From CF-118 sp035689345 (GTDB taxonomy: Bacteria; Chloroflexota; Dormibacteria; Dormibacterales; Dormibacteraceae), in the NCBI GenBank assembly GCA_035689345.1, contig DASSLR010000016.1, forward strand, positions 1 through 14,368: a stretch of DNA of 14,368 nucleotides, read 5' to 3'. Shown piece by piece: positions 5,531-12,679 of the stretch. The notes beneath the pieces are model-generated. The model did no database searches. It was given only the letters and a program-made list of their open reading frames with translations, and was not told where the DNA came from. The number at the start of each line of letters is the position of its first letter. Position 1 is the first letter of the stretch. Position numbers and translations under genes: made by a program.

Positions 5531-7839
5531 AGCTTCAGGGGCGACAGCGGCATCTCGTTGATCGCGATGCCGAGCGCGTCCTCGATGCCCGACGCGATCA
5601 CGGCCCCGACTGGAATCACGCCCGCCTCCCCCACGCCCTTCACGCCCAGCGGGTTGAGCGGGGACGGCGTCTCGATGTGCTCGATCTCGATCCGTGGGAT
5701 CTCGGTCGCGTACGGCATCAGGAATTCCATGAACGACGCGTTGCGCAGCTGGCCGTCCGGGTCATAGGCCAGGCGCTCGTAGAAGGCGCCGCCGATTCCC
5801 TGCGCCACCCCGCCCTCGATCTGGCCCTCGACCACGAGCGGGTTGATGACCTTGCCGCAGTCGTGGACGACGACGTACTTGAGGATCTCGAGCCGGAACG
5901 TCGTCGGGTCGACGCGCAACCAGGCGGCGTGACAGCCTGACGCCCACGCCGAGCCGGCGGGGCTGAAGTAGCCGGTCGCCTCGAGGCCGGGCTCTTCGCC
6001 GTCGGCCAGCGGCGGGCCGGGCCGGGCCTTGGGCGTGAACTGCGTGGCCACCTCGGTTCCGCCGCCGAACGCGTAGCGCACCGGGTTCGAGAGCACGGCC
6101 ACGGCCGCCAGCGGGATGCCTCGCTGCGGCGAGCCCTTGACGCGCACGGCGCCACCGGCGAGCTCGAGGTCGGCGGCGTCGGCCTCGAGGTGATCGGCGG
6201 CGATCTTCTTCGCCTTCTCCGCGACCATGCGCGCGGCCACGTGCATCGCGTTGCCCGCGGTGACCGCGCCGCGCGACGCGAACGTGCCGACCCCCCACGG
6301 AAACCGGCGCGTGTCGCCGCTGGTGATCTCGACGTCGCGTACGTCGACGCCGAGCTCGTCGGCCACGACCTGCGCCCACACCGTGGCGTGGGCCTGGCCC
6401 TGGCTCGGGATGCCGGTCGCGGCCACGACCTTGCCGGACACGAGCACCTGCACGTGCGCGCCCTCGTAAGGACCAACGCCCGTGCCCTCGACGTACATGC
6501 CGAGGCCCATGCCGACGCGGTCGCCGGCGGGCTTCGGGCCCAGCGTTGCGATGGCCGTCTCGAGCAGCTTCGGGTAATCGCCACTGTCGTAGATCACCGT
6601 GTTGCCGTCCTGCCAGCCGACGCCGACGTCGTAAGGAAACTCGTCCGGCTGGATGAGGTTGCGCCGGCGCACCTCGGCGCGGTCGAGGCCGAGCTCGGCG
6701 GCGATGGCGTCCAGCGTGCGCTCCATGACGAAGCAGGCGTGCGGGCGGCCGGCGCCGCGGTAGGGCGACGTGGGCGTGGCGTTCGTGTACACGTCGCGGA
6801 AGCGGACCCGATAGTTCGGCACGCGATACGGGCCGGGCAGCTGGCCCGCCGTGATGATCGGCAGGATGATCCCGTAAGGGGTGTACGCGCCGCCGTCGTG
6901 GATGAAGTCGTCGTCGAGCGCGAGCACGCGACCTTCATCGTCGAAGCCGACCTCCACCTCGTGCACCTGGCCGCGCTCCTGGTTCACCGCGGTGAAGTGC
7001 TCCTGGCGATCCTCGGTCCACTTCACCGGGCGGCCCAGCTGCATGGCCGCGTACGGCACCAGCAGCTCGTCGGGGTAGAAGAGCATGATCTTCGGCCCGA
7101 AGCCTCCGCCCACGTCCGGCGCGATCACGTCGACCTGCGATTCCGGCAGACCGAACAGCACCGCCAGACCGCCGCGGATCGACGTCGGCGACTGCGTGGA
7201 GTCGTAAACGGTCAGCTTTCTTTCCTCGCTTGACCAGCGCGACCAGACCGCGCGGCCCTCCATCGGGCTCGCGGCGCCGCGTTCGTAGCGGAAGCGCAGG
7301 TGCTTGCGCCGCGGTGCCGCCTTGAGCGCGGCTTCGACGTCGCCCTTCTCCTGCGTCATCTCCGCGGCCACGTTGCCAGGCACGTCGTCGTGCACCAGGT
7401 GTTCAGCGCGCGCCGCGACCTCCGGCGTGATCACGACCGGCAGCTGGTCGTAGTCGACCTCGACCAGCTCGGCCGCGTCCTCGGCGATCGCGCGAGTCTC
7501 GGCGACGACGAACGCGACCGCCTCTCCGGCGTAGCGCACGCGCTCCGAAGCCAGGCACTTCTGGGTGCGGCCGTGCGTGAGATTCGGGTGCGGGATGAGG
7601 ATGGGCAGGTCGGTGCCGCCGAACGGCAGGTCCTGGGCCGTGTAGACCGCGACCACGCCGTCGAGGTTGCGCGCGGCGCTGACATCGATGGATCGAATGC
7701 GCGCGTGGGCGTAGGGCGAGCGCACGAGCACCGATTCCAGCGCACCGTCGTCGATGTCGTCCGTGAAGCGACCCTTGCCGCGGAGCAGCCTGTCGTCCTC
7801 GGCGCGCTGCACGCGCTCGCCGAACCAGCGCGTGGTCAT
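5485..7839 (-). CDS. Molybdenum hydroxylase large (molybdopterin) subunit, candidate uracil/thymine dehydrogenase
   Basis: Catalytic subunit of a xanthine dehydrogenase-superfamily enzyme, 784 residues. Residues about 10-125 form the a/b hammerhead domain. The molybdopterin-binding domain has PDVGGGFGPK (241-250), SPYRGAGRP (358-366), PSQGQAHAT (478-486), and the base-catalyst glutamate Glu738 in GVGEAG. It lacks the AYxCSFR loop of true CO dehydrogenase and has PYRGAGR instead, so it hydroxylates an organic, probably N-heterocyclic, substrate. ATG 7839 is chosen because it overlaps the small-subunit stop as ATGA; the further-upstream in-frame codon at 7905 would add 22 residues inside that gene. 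The C-terminus carries a short Ser/Thr tail read from a hexanucleotide repeat. Context with uracil-type transport, ring opening and malonate activation suggests uracil or thymine as substrate; nicotinate, hypoxanthine or another azaarene remain possible. Confidence 0.93.
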   Translation of the reverse strand: MTTRWFGERVQRAEDDRLLRGKGRFTDDIDDGALESVLVRSPYAHARIRSIDVSAARNLDGVVAVYTAQDLPFGGTDLPILIPHPNLTHGRTQKCLASERVRYAGEAVAFVVAETRAIAEDAAELVEVDYDQLPVVITPEVAARAEHLVHDDVPGNVAAEMTQEKGDVEAALKAAPRRKHLRFRYERGAASPMEGRAVWSRWSSEERKLTVYDSTQSPTSIRGGLAVLFGLPESQVDVIAPDVGGGFGPKIMLFYPDELLVPYAAMQLGRPVKWTEDRQEHFTAVNQERGQVHEVEVGFDDEGRVLALDDDFIHDGGAYTPYGIILPIITAGQLPGPYRVPNYRVRFRDVYTNATPTSPYRGAGRPHACFVMERTLDAIAAELGLDRAEVRRRNLIQPDEFPYDVGVGWQDGNTVIYDSGDYPKLLETAIATLGPKPAGDRVGMGLGMYVEGTGVGPYEGAHVQVLVSGKVVAATGIPSQGQAHATVWAQVVADELGVDVRDVEITSGDTRRFPWGVGTFASRGAVTAGNAMHVAARMVAEKAKKIAADHLEADAADLELAGGAVRVKGSPQRGIPLAAVAVLSNPVRYAFGGGTEVATQFTPKARPGPPLADGEEPGLEATGYFSPAGSAWASGCHAAWLRVDPTTFRLEILKYVVVHDCGKVINPLVVEGQIEGGVAQGIGGAFYERLAYDPDGQLRNASFMEFLMPYATEIPRIEIEHIETPSPLNPLGVKGVGEAGVIPVGAVIASGIEDALGIAINEMPLSPLKLYELSTSASTSTSTR
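5492..5521 (+). repeat. Five-unit GWSGAG-like hexanucleotide repeat in a convergent overlap
   Basis: Units GTCGAG, GTGGAG, GTCGAG, GCCGAG, GTCGAG run without interruption. On the plus strand they encode alternating V/A-E at the end of the RidA protein; on the minus strand they encode the STSASTSTSTR tail of the hydroxylase large subunit. Both tails therefore come from one repeat. Confidence 0.8.
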
Positions 7840-8291
7840 TTCGCGCTGAGCTCGGCAGCTCGCCTGACGGCCCGACGAATGGAGGCGTAGCCGGTGCAGC
7901 GGCAAAGATTGCCGGCGATGCCTTCCTCGATCTGCTCATCGGTCGGATTCGGGTATTGCTTGAGCAGCCCGATCACTGCCATAACGAATCCAGGAGTGCA
8001 GAAGCCGCACTGCAGTGCATGGCATTCGTGGAAGGCCTGCTGCACAGGATGAAGCGGCCCACCCGGAGGCGCGATGCCTTCGATCGTGGTGATCTCGTGG
8101 CCCACCCCCTGCCAGGCCAGGATCAGGCAAGACCGAACGGGCTTCCCGTCGAATAGAACCGTGCAACATCCGCAGACTCCGTGCTCGCAGCCGACGTGCG
8201 TACCGGTCAGACCGCGGTCATGGCGCAGGTAGTCGGACAGCAGACGACGATGTTCGCAGGTGACCTCATCGAAGACCTTGTTGACCTTCAC
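7836..8291 (-). CDS. Molybdenum hydroxylase small (2x 2Fe-2S) subunit
   Basis: Electron-transfer subunit of 151 residues, cytoplasmic, no signal peptide. The N-terminal plant-type ferredoxin cluster is bound by Cys35, Cys40, Cys43 and Cys55 (GCEHGVCGCC, then SC). The C-terminal cluster has Cys95 and Cys98 (QCGFCTPG) plus Cys130 and Cys132 (NLCRCTGY). All eight ligands are present. The length is normal for CoxS/XdhC-type subunits. The GTG start overlaps the stop of the FAD-subunit gene as GTGA and the stop overlaps the large-subunit ATG as ATGA, so the three subunits should be made in a coupled way. It passes electrons from the molybdenum centre to FAD. Confidence 0.95.
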   Translation of the reverse strand: MKVNKVFDEVTCEHRRLLSDYLRHDRGLTGTHVGCEHGVCGCCTVLFDGKPVRSCLILAWQGVGHEITTIEGIAPPGGPLHPVQQAFHECHALQCGFCTPGFVMAVIGLLKQYPNPTDEQIEEGIAGNLCRCTGYASIRRAVRRAAELSAK

Positions 8292-9043
8292 GCCGACATC
8301 GCTTTCCGAGCAAGCACGCCGACCAGGTGCAGGCGAAACTCCGGAGTCGCTTCGAGGTCGCCGCTGGGCTCGAGGCCGCGCGCAGGGTCCTCTGGGTCAG
8401 CGAGCACCGGTGTCGGTGCGACGCCAAACAGCGCCAGTCTGTCGTCTGCCCGGACCACCCCCGCCAATGCGAAATCGCCATGGCGGCGCGACTCCTCTAA
8501 CACGGCGAACTTTCCACTGAACGCCGGAAACCACGCTTCCAGCAGCAATTCGTCGGGTGCCAGAGCGGTCTCGAAGACACCTCTGAAAAAGTCGCCGGCC
8601 TCGATCTGCCGGTCGCCCCTCGCAGATCGCGCGATGACGTGGCCGCCCAGCGCGAGGAGTACCGCAGGCAGTTCGGACGCCGGGTCCGCGTGGGCAAGGC
8701 TTCCGCAAACGGTGCCGCGGTTGCGGATCACGCGATGCGCGACCAGGCGCACGGCCGCGGAGAGCAGCGGGCAGACGCGGGCGACCAGCTCTGAATCCTC
8801 TACCTCGGCCTGGCGCGCCAGCGCCTGCACGGCCACGCCGCCGTCGCGCTCATAGATCCGCGCCACGTGGTGGCCCATCGGGTTGATGTCGACGAGATGC
8901 GCGGGCCGCGCGAGCCGAAAGTTGAGCAGCGGCATGAGCGACTGGCCGCCCGCCAGCACCTTTGCGTCTTCTAGCGAGGCGAGCAACTCGCATGCGCGCT
9001 CGACGTTCAGTGCGTAGTGGTATTCGAACTGCGCGGGCTTCAT
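8288..9043 (-). CDS. Molybdenum hydroxylase medium (FAD) subunit
   Basis: FAD-binding subunit of 251 residues that would hand electrons to the final acceptor (NAD+, quinone or another dye-like acceptor; not readable here). FAD contacts are visible as AGGQSLMPLLNFRLARP (31-47) and RGTVCGSLAHADPASELP (109-126), followed by the C-terminal flavin-domain motif RRHGDFALAG (186-195). ATG 9043 is chosen because it overlaps the stop of the cyclase-family gene (ATGA) and residues MKPAQFEYHYA match the family start; an in-frame upstream codon at 9364 would run through the neighbouring gene. At 251 residues it is shorter than typical CoxM-like subunits of about 280-290, with a trimmed C-terminal domain. 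The gene order M-S-L is the one usual for CoxMSL-type operons. Confidence 0.93.
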   Translation of the reverse strand: MKPAQFEYHYALNVERACELLASLEDAKVLAGGQSLMPLLNFRLARPAHLVDINPMGHHVARIYERDGGVAVQALARQAEVEDSELVARVCPLLSAAVRLVAHRVIRNRGTVCGSLAHADPASELPAVLLALGGHVIARSARGDRQIEAGDFFRGVFETALAPDELLLEAWFPAFSGKFAVLEESRRHGDFALAGVVRADDRLALFGVAPTPVLADPEDPARGLEPSGDLEATPEFRLHLVGVLARKAMSA

Positions 9044-9819
9044 TCGATCATGGCGACGGCGCGGCACAGCGCGGCCTCGCCGCCCTGGAAGCGCCACGGG
9101 AAGCAGCCGAACAGGATCTTCTGGTCGAGCACCTTGTCGATCTCGCCGCCGAGGTTCTCGATGTGCACCACGTCGTGCGGGAACAGAAGGGTGTGCATGA
9201 TCTGGTAGTCGTCGCGCGGCCAGATCTCGTCGAGGCTGCGGCCGAGCTTTTTCTCCGCGTCGACCGCCTCGTCGGCACGGATCTTGCGGATGACAGTGTT
9301 CATCGGGTGGTCGGCGCTGCCGGCGTCGACCGCGAGCCACCGCACGCCGCGGTCCAGCACCCACTCCGCGAACGCACGCGCCGGCCCGGGGTGGCGGATG
9401 AAGTAGCGCGTCTCGTCGAGCTCTGAGCGGTCGGTCCAGTTCTCGGTGTAGTAGCGGTGGTAGCCGGTGTGGATGACGAGGATGTCGCCCCGCTCGATGC
9501 GGTGGCCGGTCGTCTTCTCCCAGCGCTCGAAGTGCTCAGGGCCGTACACCTCGAAGTCGCCGATGCCCATGCGCTCCAGGTCGACCACGCATGCCGGTCC
9601 GATGAGGAAATCGAGCGGAAGGTCGCCGATGAACTTGCCGCCCGTCATGAAGTGCGCCGGGCCGTCCAGGTGCGTGCTGACGTGGAGGGTCATCGTGATC
9701 TCCTGGCCGCCGGCGCGGTCGAAGGCCAGGTGCTTGACCCATCGGATCTGCGGACCCGCGTAGCCCGCGAAGGCCGGCGTGTGCAGCGAGAAGTCCTGCG
9801 TGAGGTCGAAGAACTTCAC
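9040..9819 (-). CDS. Cyclase-family metal-dependent hydrolase (kynurenine formamidase / isatin hydrolase-like)
   Basis: A 259-residue member of the cyclase superfamily, whose studied members hydrolyse amide or lactam bonds using a zinc or manganese site. The metal motif HxxTHxDxPxH is present as HVSTHLDGPAHF, with His46, His50, Asp52 and His56. Further family stretches are ERGDILVIHTGYH and VRWLAVDAGSADHP. GTG 9819 is chosen over the in-frame upstream codon at 9903 because it overlaps the ligase stop as GTGA and begins with KFFDLTQDF, the normal family start. It sits between the malonyl-CoA synthetase-like gene and the hydroxylase subunits, coupled to both by four-base overlaps, so it very likely acts in the same pathway. 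Candidate substrates are a ring-opened ureide or an acid-amide such as ureidomalonate, or a second ring type. This is a context guess. Confidence 0.9.
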   Translation of the reverse strand: MKFFDLTQDFSLHTPAFAGYAGPQIRWVKHLAFDRAGGQEITMTLHVSTHLDGPAHFMTGGKFIGDLPLDFLIGPACVVDLERMGIGDFEVYGPEHFERWEKTTGHRIERGDILVIHTGYHRYYTENWTDRSELDETRYFIRHPGPARAFAEWVLDRGVRWLAVDAGSADHPMNTVIRKIRADEAVDAEKKLGRSLDEIWPRDDYQIMHTLLFPHDVVHIENLGGEIDKVLDQKILFGCFPWRFQGGEAALCRAVAMIE

Positions 9820-11279
9820 TGCTGCGTCACAAGCTTCTTGCGCTCGATCTTGCCCATCGCGTTGCGCGGCAATTTTTCCAGCACGACCACGCGTCGCGGA
9901 CATTTATAGGTCGCGAGGCGCTCGCGCGCGAACGCGATAATCTCGCGCTCGTCGAAGCCCGCGCCGCCGGCCGGCACGACGAATGCGGTCACCTCCTCGC
10001 CCCAGTCCTCGCTGGGCACGCCCGCGACCGCAACCTCGCCGACGGCCGGGTGGGTCTCGAGCACCAGCTCGACCTCGCGCGGGTACACGTTGAATCCGCC
10101 GGTGATGATCAGCTCCTTGAGCCGACCGCGGATGGCGAGCGAGCCGTCGTCGTCGATCTCGCCGACGTCACCGGTGCGAAAGAAACCGTCGACCGTGAAA
10201 GCCTCTTCGGTCGCCGCCGGATTGCGCCAGTAGCCCTGGAACACCTGGCCGCCCTTGAGCAGCACCTCGCCCGCCTCGCCCAGCTTCACCTCCACGCCCG
10301 GAAACGGATAGCCGACGCGGCCGGGCCGGCGGGGCCCGTCGTACGGATTGGTGACCACGATCCCGCCCTCGGTGATGCCGTAACGCTCGATCGGCGGCTG
10401 GCCCAGCAGCTTCTCGCACCGCTCGAACAGGGCGGGCGGAAGCGGGGCCGAGCCGGAGACGAAAACGCGGACGTGGCGCAGGTCGGTGGGGTGCTCGTCG
10501 AGCCAGTCGCAGAGGCGCTGATACATCGCGGGCACGCCGAAGAGCATCGTCCCGCCGTGCTGCAGCTCGTGCACGACCGCCTGCGGGCTGAACGGAACGA
10601 GCGCCGCGCTCGCCCCACTGAGGAGCGTGCCGTGCAGCCCCATGCCGAGGCCGTGCAGGTGAAACAGCGGCAGCGCGTGGACGAGCACGTCCTTCGCCTT
10701 CCAGCGCCACACCTCGATCGCGCCGCGGCCCTGCGCCAGGAAGTTGCCGTGGTCGATGAGCGCGCCCTTGGGCCGGCCGGTCGTGCCGGACGTGTACATG
10801 ATCGCCGCCGGACTCTCGGGATTCAGGTCCGGCATGGGCGGCGGCGCACCCTCGGGCAGCTGCTCTAGCGGGACGATGCGCCGCTTGGTGTCGGCAACGA
10901 CCGGCGCCCGCTGCGCGTCGGCGATGATCACCACCGGCTCGGAGTCGTTGACGATGTGCGCCGCTTCGGCCGAGTGGTAGTCGGGGTTCATGGGCACGAG
11001 CACCGCGCCCGTGCGCTGGAGGCCGAGGTAGGCGATCACCCAGTCGAGCGAGCTGGCGGCGTAGAGCGCGACGCGGTCGCCGGGCTTCACGCCGAGCCCA
11101 GTCAGCCCTCCCGCCACCCGCTCCGCCTGCTCGCGCAGCTCGTCGCGCGTGAGCGTGCGATCACCCGCGCGCAAGACCACCTCACTGCCGGGCTTCAGCA
11201 GCTCGGCGGGCAGCGTGCCGGAGCGGAGCCGCCGTCGGAGCGACTCGATGTCGGCCGCGGCTGCACGCTCCTGGGCCAC
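9816..11279 (-). CDS. matB: AMP-forming acyl-CoA ligase, malonyl-CoA synthetase (MatB)-like
   Basis: Activates a carboxylic acid through an acyl-adenylate to a CoA thioester; the predicted acid is malonate or methylmalonate. The 487 residues match MatB length. Motifs in order: P-loop YTSGTTGRPKG (162-172), LPLFHLHGLGMG (203-214), MLFGVPAMYQRL (245-256), VSGSAPLP (274-281), ERYGITE (298-304), NPYDGPRRPGRVGYPFPG (311-328), RTGD with Asp371, and the C-terminal catalytic lysine Lys477 in PRNAMGKIERKK. The FHLHGL, FGVPxMYxRL, ERYGxTE and NPYDGxRRPGxVG stretches resemble MatB more than fatty-acyl ligases. Starts at GTG 11279, 8 bases after TAACCT, without Shine-Dalgarno. The permease stops 28 bases upstream on the same strand. 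In an oxidative pyrimidine route this enzyme would capture the malonate released from ureidomalonate. Substrate is inferred. Confidence 0.88.
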   Translation of the reverse strand: MAQERAAAADIESLRRRLRSGTLPAELLKPGSEVVLRAGDRTLTRDELREQAERVAGGLTGLGVKPGDRVALYAASSLDWVIAYLGLQRTGAVLVPMNPDYHSAEAAHIVNDSEPVVIIADAQRAPVVADTKRRIVPLEQLPEGAPPPMPDLNPESPAAIMYTSGTTGRPKGALIDHGNFLAQGRGAIEVWRWKAKDVLVHALPLFHLHGLGMGLHGTLLSGASAALVPFSPQAVVHELQHGGTMLFGVPAMYQRLCDWLDEHPTDLRHVRVFVSGSAPLPPALFERCEKLLGQPPIERYGITEGGIVVTNPYDGPRRPGRVGYPFPGVEVKLGEAGEVLLKGGQVFQGYWRNPAATEEAFTVDGFFRTGDVGEIDDDGSLAIRGRLKELIITGGFNVYPREVELVLETHPAVGEVAVAGVPSEDWGEEVTAFVVPAGGAGFDEREIIAFARERLATYKCPRRVVVLEKLPRNAMGKIERKKLVTQQ

Positions 11280-11287
11280 GGCTGTTC

Positions 11288-11293
11288 AGGTTA
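11288..11293 (-). promoter_or_regulatory. Possible internal -10 box for the ligase gene
   Basis: TAACCT on the minus strand, 8 bases before GTG 11279, fits a leaderless internal start in the permease-ligase gap. There is no good -35 box, and read-through from the permease promoter would also reach the gene. Confidence 0.35.
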
Positions 11294-11309
11294 GCGAGCG
11301 GCGCTCGCT
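11293..11309. other. Perfect short inverted repeat after the permease stop
   Basis: AGCGAGC-GGC-GCTCGCT, a 7-base-pair stem with a three-base loop, spans the permease stop codon and abuts the TAACCT box of the ligase. No T-run follows on the minus strand, so it is not a standard intrinsic terminator. It could be an operator, an RNA processing or attenuation hairpin between transporter and enzyme genes, or chance in GC-rich DNA. Confidence 0.5.
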
Positions 11310-12606
11310 AGCCGCTCACGACCTCCGCCGGCTCGGACTCCTTGTCGGTGATGTGCCCGGGGCGCAGCAGCTGATACAGGACGATGGCGCTCAACGCGCC
11401 GAGGCCGAGGTTGTTCAGCTCGAAGTCGCCGAACTTTATGTCGGCGCCGCCGGCGGCGAGGATGAGCGGGATCGCGGCGATGGCGAGGTTCGCGCGCTTG
11501 GCGAAATCGACTCTCGCGTCGACCCAGATCTTGCCGCCGATGACAGCGATCAAGCCGAAGAGGTAGAGCTCGATGCCGCCGATGACGCTGGACGGGATGC
11601 TGTCGACCAGCGCGCCGAACTTGGGAATGAAGCCGAGAAGCATGGCGAAGATCGCGGCCACCACGAAGATCCAGATCGAGAAGACCCGCGTGACTCCCAT
11701 GACGCCGATGTTCTCGGCGTAGGTCGTCTCACCGGTGCCACCGAAGAAGCCGCTGATCGTGGTGCCGATGCCGTCGCCCATGAACGTGCGGCCGAGGTAG
11801 CCGCTAAGGTCGCGCTTCATGATGCCGCTGATCGCGAACACATGACCCGCGTTCTCCGCGACCAGGATGATCGGGATGAACCAGAACAGGCTGAGCTGGT
11901 GCACCGGATCACTGAAGCTCGGGAAGGTGAAATGCGGGGCGCCGATCCAGGCGGCATTGCCCACCGCGTCAAAGCTGATGTGGCACGCCGACTTGGCCGA
12001 TGAGCAGCCGGGGTCGACCAGCGAGAAGACGTAGCCCACGATCACGGCGAACAGAACGGGCAGCAAGCGAGGGAAACCGCGCAGGTACGTGCTGACCCCG
12101 ACCGCTGTGAGCACGGTGAGAGTGGCCGTCAAAAGGTCGCCCTTGAAGTTGTTCCACGCCGCGCCGGCCAACGCGATGCCGATCACGGCGACCACCGTCC
12201 CTGTCACGACCGGGGGAAGCAGGAAGCGGATGGGATTGACGCCGACGATGCTCACGACGATGCCGATGGCGAGATAGATGACGCCGGCGATCACGATCCC
12301 GCCGTAGGCGAGATCGTGGTGAGCCGTGGTCCCGCCCTGGATGGCCAGCACCGAACCCAGGAACGCGAAGCTGGAGCCCAGGTAGCTGGGCACCTTGAAA
12401 CCGGTGACGAACAGGAATATGAGCGTGGCGACGCCGCTGAAGAAGATGACGGTGTTGGGGTTGAAGCCGAGGATGATCGGGACGAGGACCGTGGCGCCGA
12501 ACATCGCCATCACGTGCTGGAGGCCCATCAGGATCGTCTGCGGCCACGCGAGCCGCTGCTCGGGATAGATGACGTCCTTTTCGTGAGCCGTGGTTGCCAC
12601 TGCCAT
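11308..12606 (-). CDS. NCS2-family uracil/xanthine permease
   Basis: Inner-membrane nucleobase importer, probably proton-coupled, of 432 residues with about 14 hydrophobic spans. Family hallmarks are GLQHVMAMFGATVLVP (28-43), AENAGHVFA (250-258) and TTISGFFGGTGETTYAENIGVM (282-303). Substrate/proton residues of E. coli UraA (Glu241, His245, Glu290) have counterparts Glu251, His255 and Glu298. These features place it in the UraA/RutG/PyrP uracil branch or near it rather than in NCS1. The ATG at 12606 follows a weak purine-rich site (AGGGGGA, about 7 bases away) and a good promoter. It heads the minus-strand unit that continues into the ligase and molybdenum hydroxylase genes. Uracil, thymine or another oxopyrimidine is the expected cargo; xanthine or urate cannot be excluded. 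Confidence 0.94.
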   Translation of the reverse strand: MAVATTAHEKDVIYPEQRLAWPQTILMGLQHVMAMFGATVLVPIILGFNPNTVIFFSGVATLIFLFVTGFKVPSYLGSSFAFLGSVLAIQGGTTAHHDLAYGGIVIAGVIYLAIGIVVSIVGVNPIRFLLPPVVTGTVVAVIGIALAGAAWNNFKGDLLTATLTVLTAVGVSTYLRGFPRLLPVLFAVIVGYVFSLVDPGCSSAKSACHISFDAVGNAAWIGAPHFTFPSFSDPVHQLSLFWFIPIILVAENAGHVFAISGIMKRDLSGYLGRTFMGDGIGTTISGFFGGTGETTYAENIGVMGVTRVFSIWIFVVAAIFAMLLGFIPKFGALVDSIPSSVIGGIELYLFGLIAVIGGKIWVDARVDFAKRANLAIAAIPLILAAGGADIKFGDFELNNLGLGALSAIVLYQLLRPGHITDKESEPAEVVSG

Positions 12607-12647
12607 GCGGCTTCCCCCTTTTTTCAGTAGGCAGGCTCGGTTCGGGC

Positions 12648-12655
12648 GATATCGT
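12648..12655. promoter_or_regulatory. Palindromic CGATATCG core with overlapping divergent -10 boxes
   Basis: TATCGT (12650-12655) lies 8 bases before the deaminase GTG on the plus strand, suggesting a leaderless start. TACGAT (12656-12651) is the permease -10 on the minus strand. They overlap within the palindrome CGATATCG, so RNA polymerase cannot occupy both at once. Confidence 0.5.
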
Positions 12656-12679
12656 AGCCACCCGTGTGGGCCTTGTCAG
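12651..12679 (-). promoter_or_regulatory. Sigma70-type promoter of the permease operon
   Basis: On the minus strand CTGACA (12679-12674) and TACGAT (12656-12651) are separated by exactly 17 bases, a near-consensus -35/-10 pair. The predicted start near 12643 leaves a leader of about 36 bases with a purine-rich site. The -35 box lies inside the first codons of the divergent deaminase gene, so the two transcription starts face away across shared DNA. Confidence 0.65.

Noticed and set aside
4201..5940. Plus-strand open frame of 579 codons across the LLM gene, the RidA gene and the hydroxylase 3' end
   Set aside because: It crosses three real genes, is Arg/Ala/Gly-rich and has no recognisable domain. 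The alternative frames contain well-conserved proteins.
6190..7233. Plus-strand open frame of 347 codons opposite the hydroxylase large subunit
   Set aside because: Shadow frame; the minus strand has the complete molybdopterin-subunit motifs through this stretch.
5485..9043. Aerobic CO dehydrogenase (CoxMSL)
   Set aside because: Subunit order and homology match, but the large subunit has PYRGAGR instead of the AYxCSFR loop whose cysteine is needed for the Cu-Mo centre, and no Cox maturation genes are visible.
7840..9903. Longer in-frame starts for the hydroxylase large subunit (7905), FAD subunit (9364) and cyclase-family hydrolase (9903)
   Set aside because: Each extension runs back through the upstream gene in a shadow frame. 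The four-base overlaps at 7839, 9043 and 9819 coincide with normal family N-termini.
11293..11309. Rho-independent terminator between permease and ligase
   Set aside because: The stem is only 7 base pairs and no T-run follows on the minus strand, so it is recorded only as an inverted repeat.
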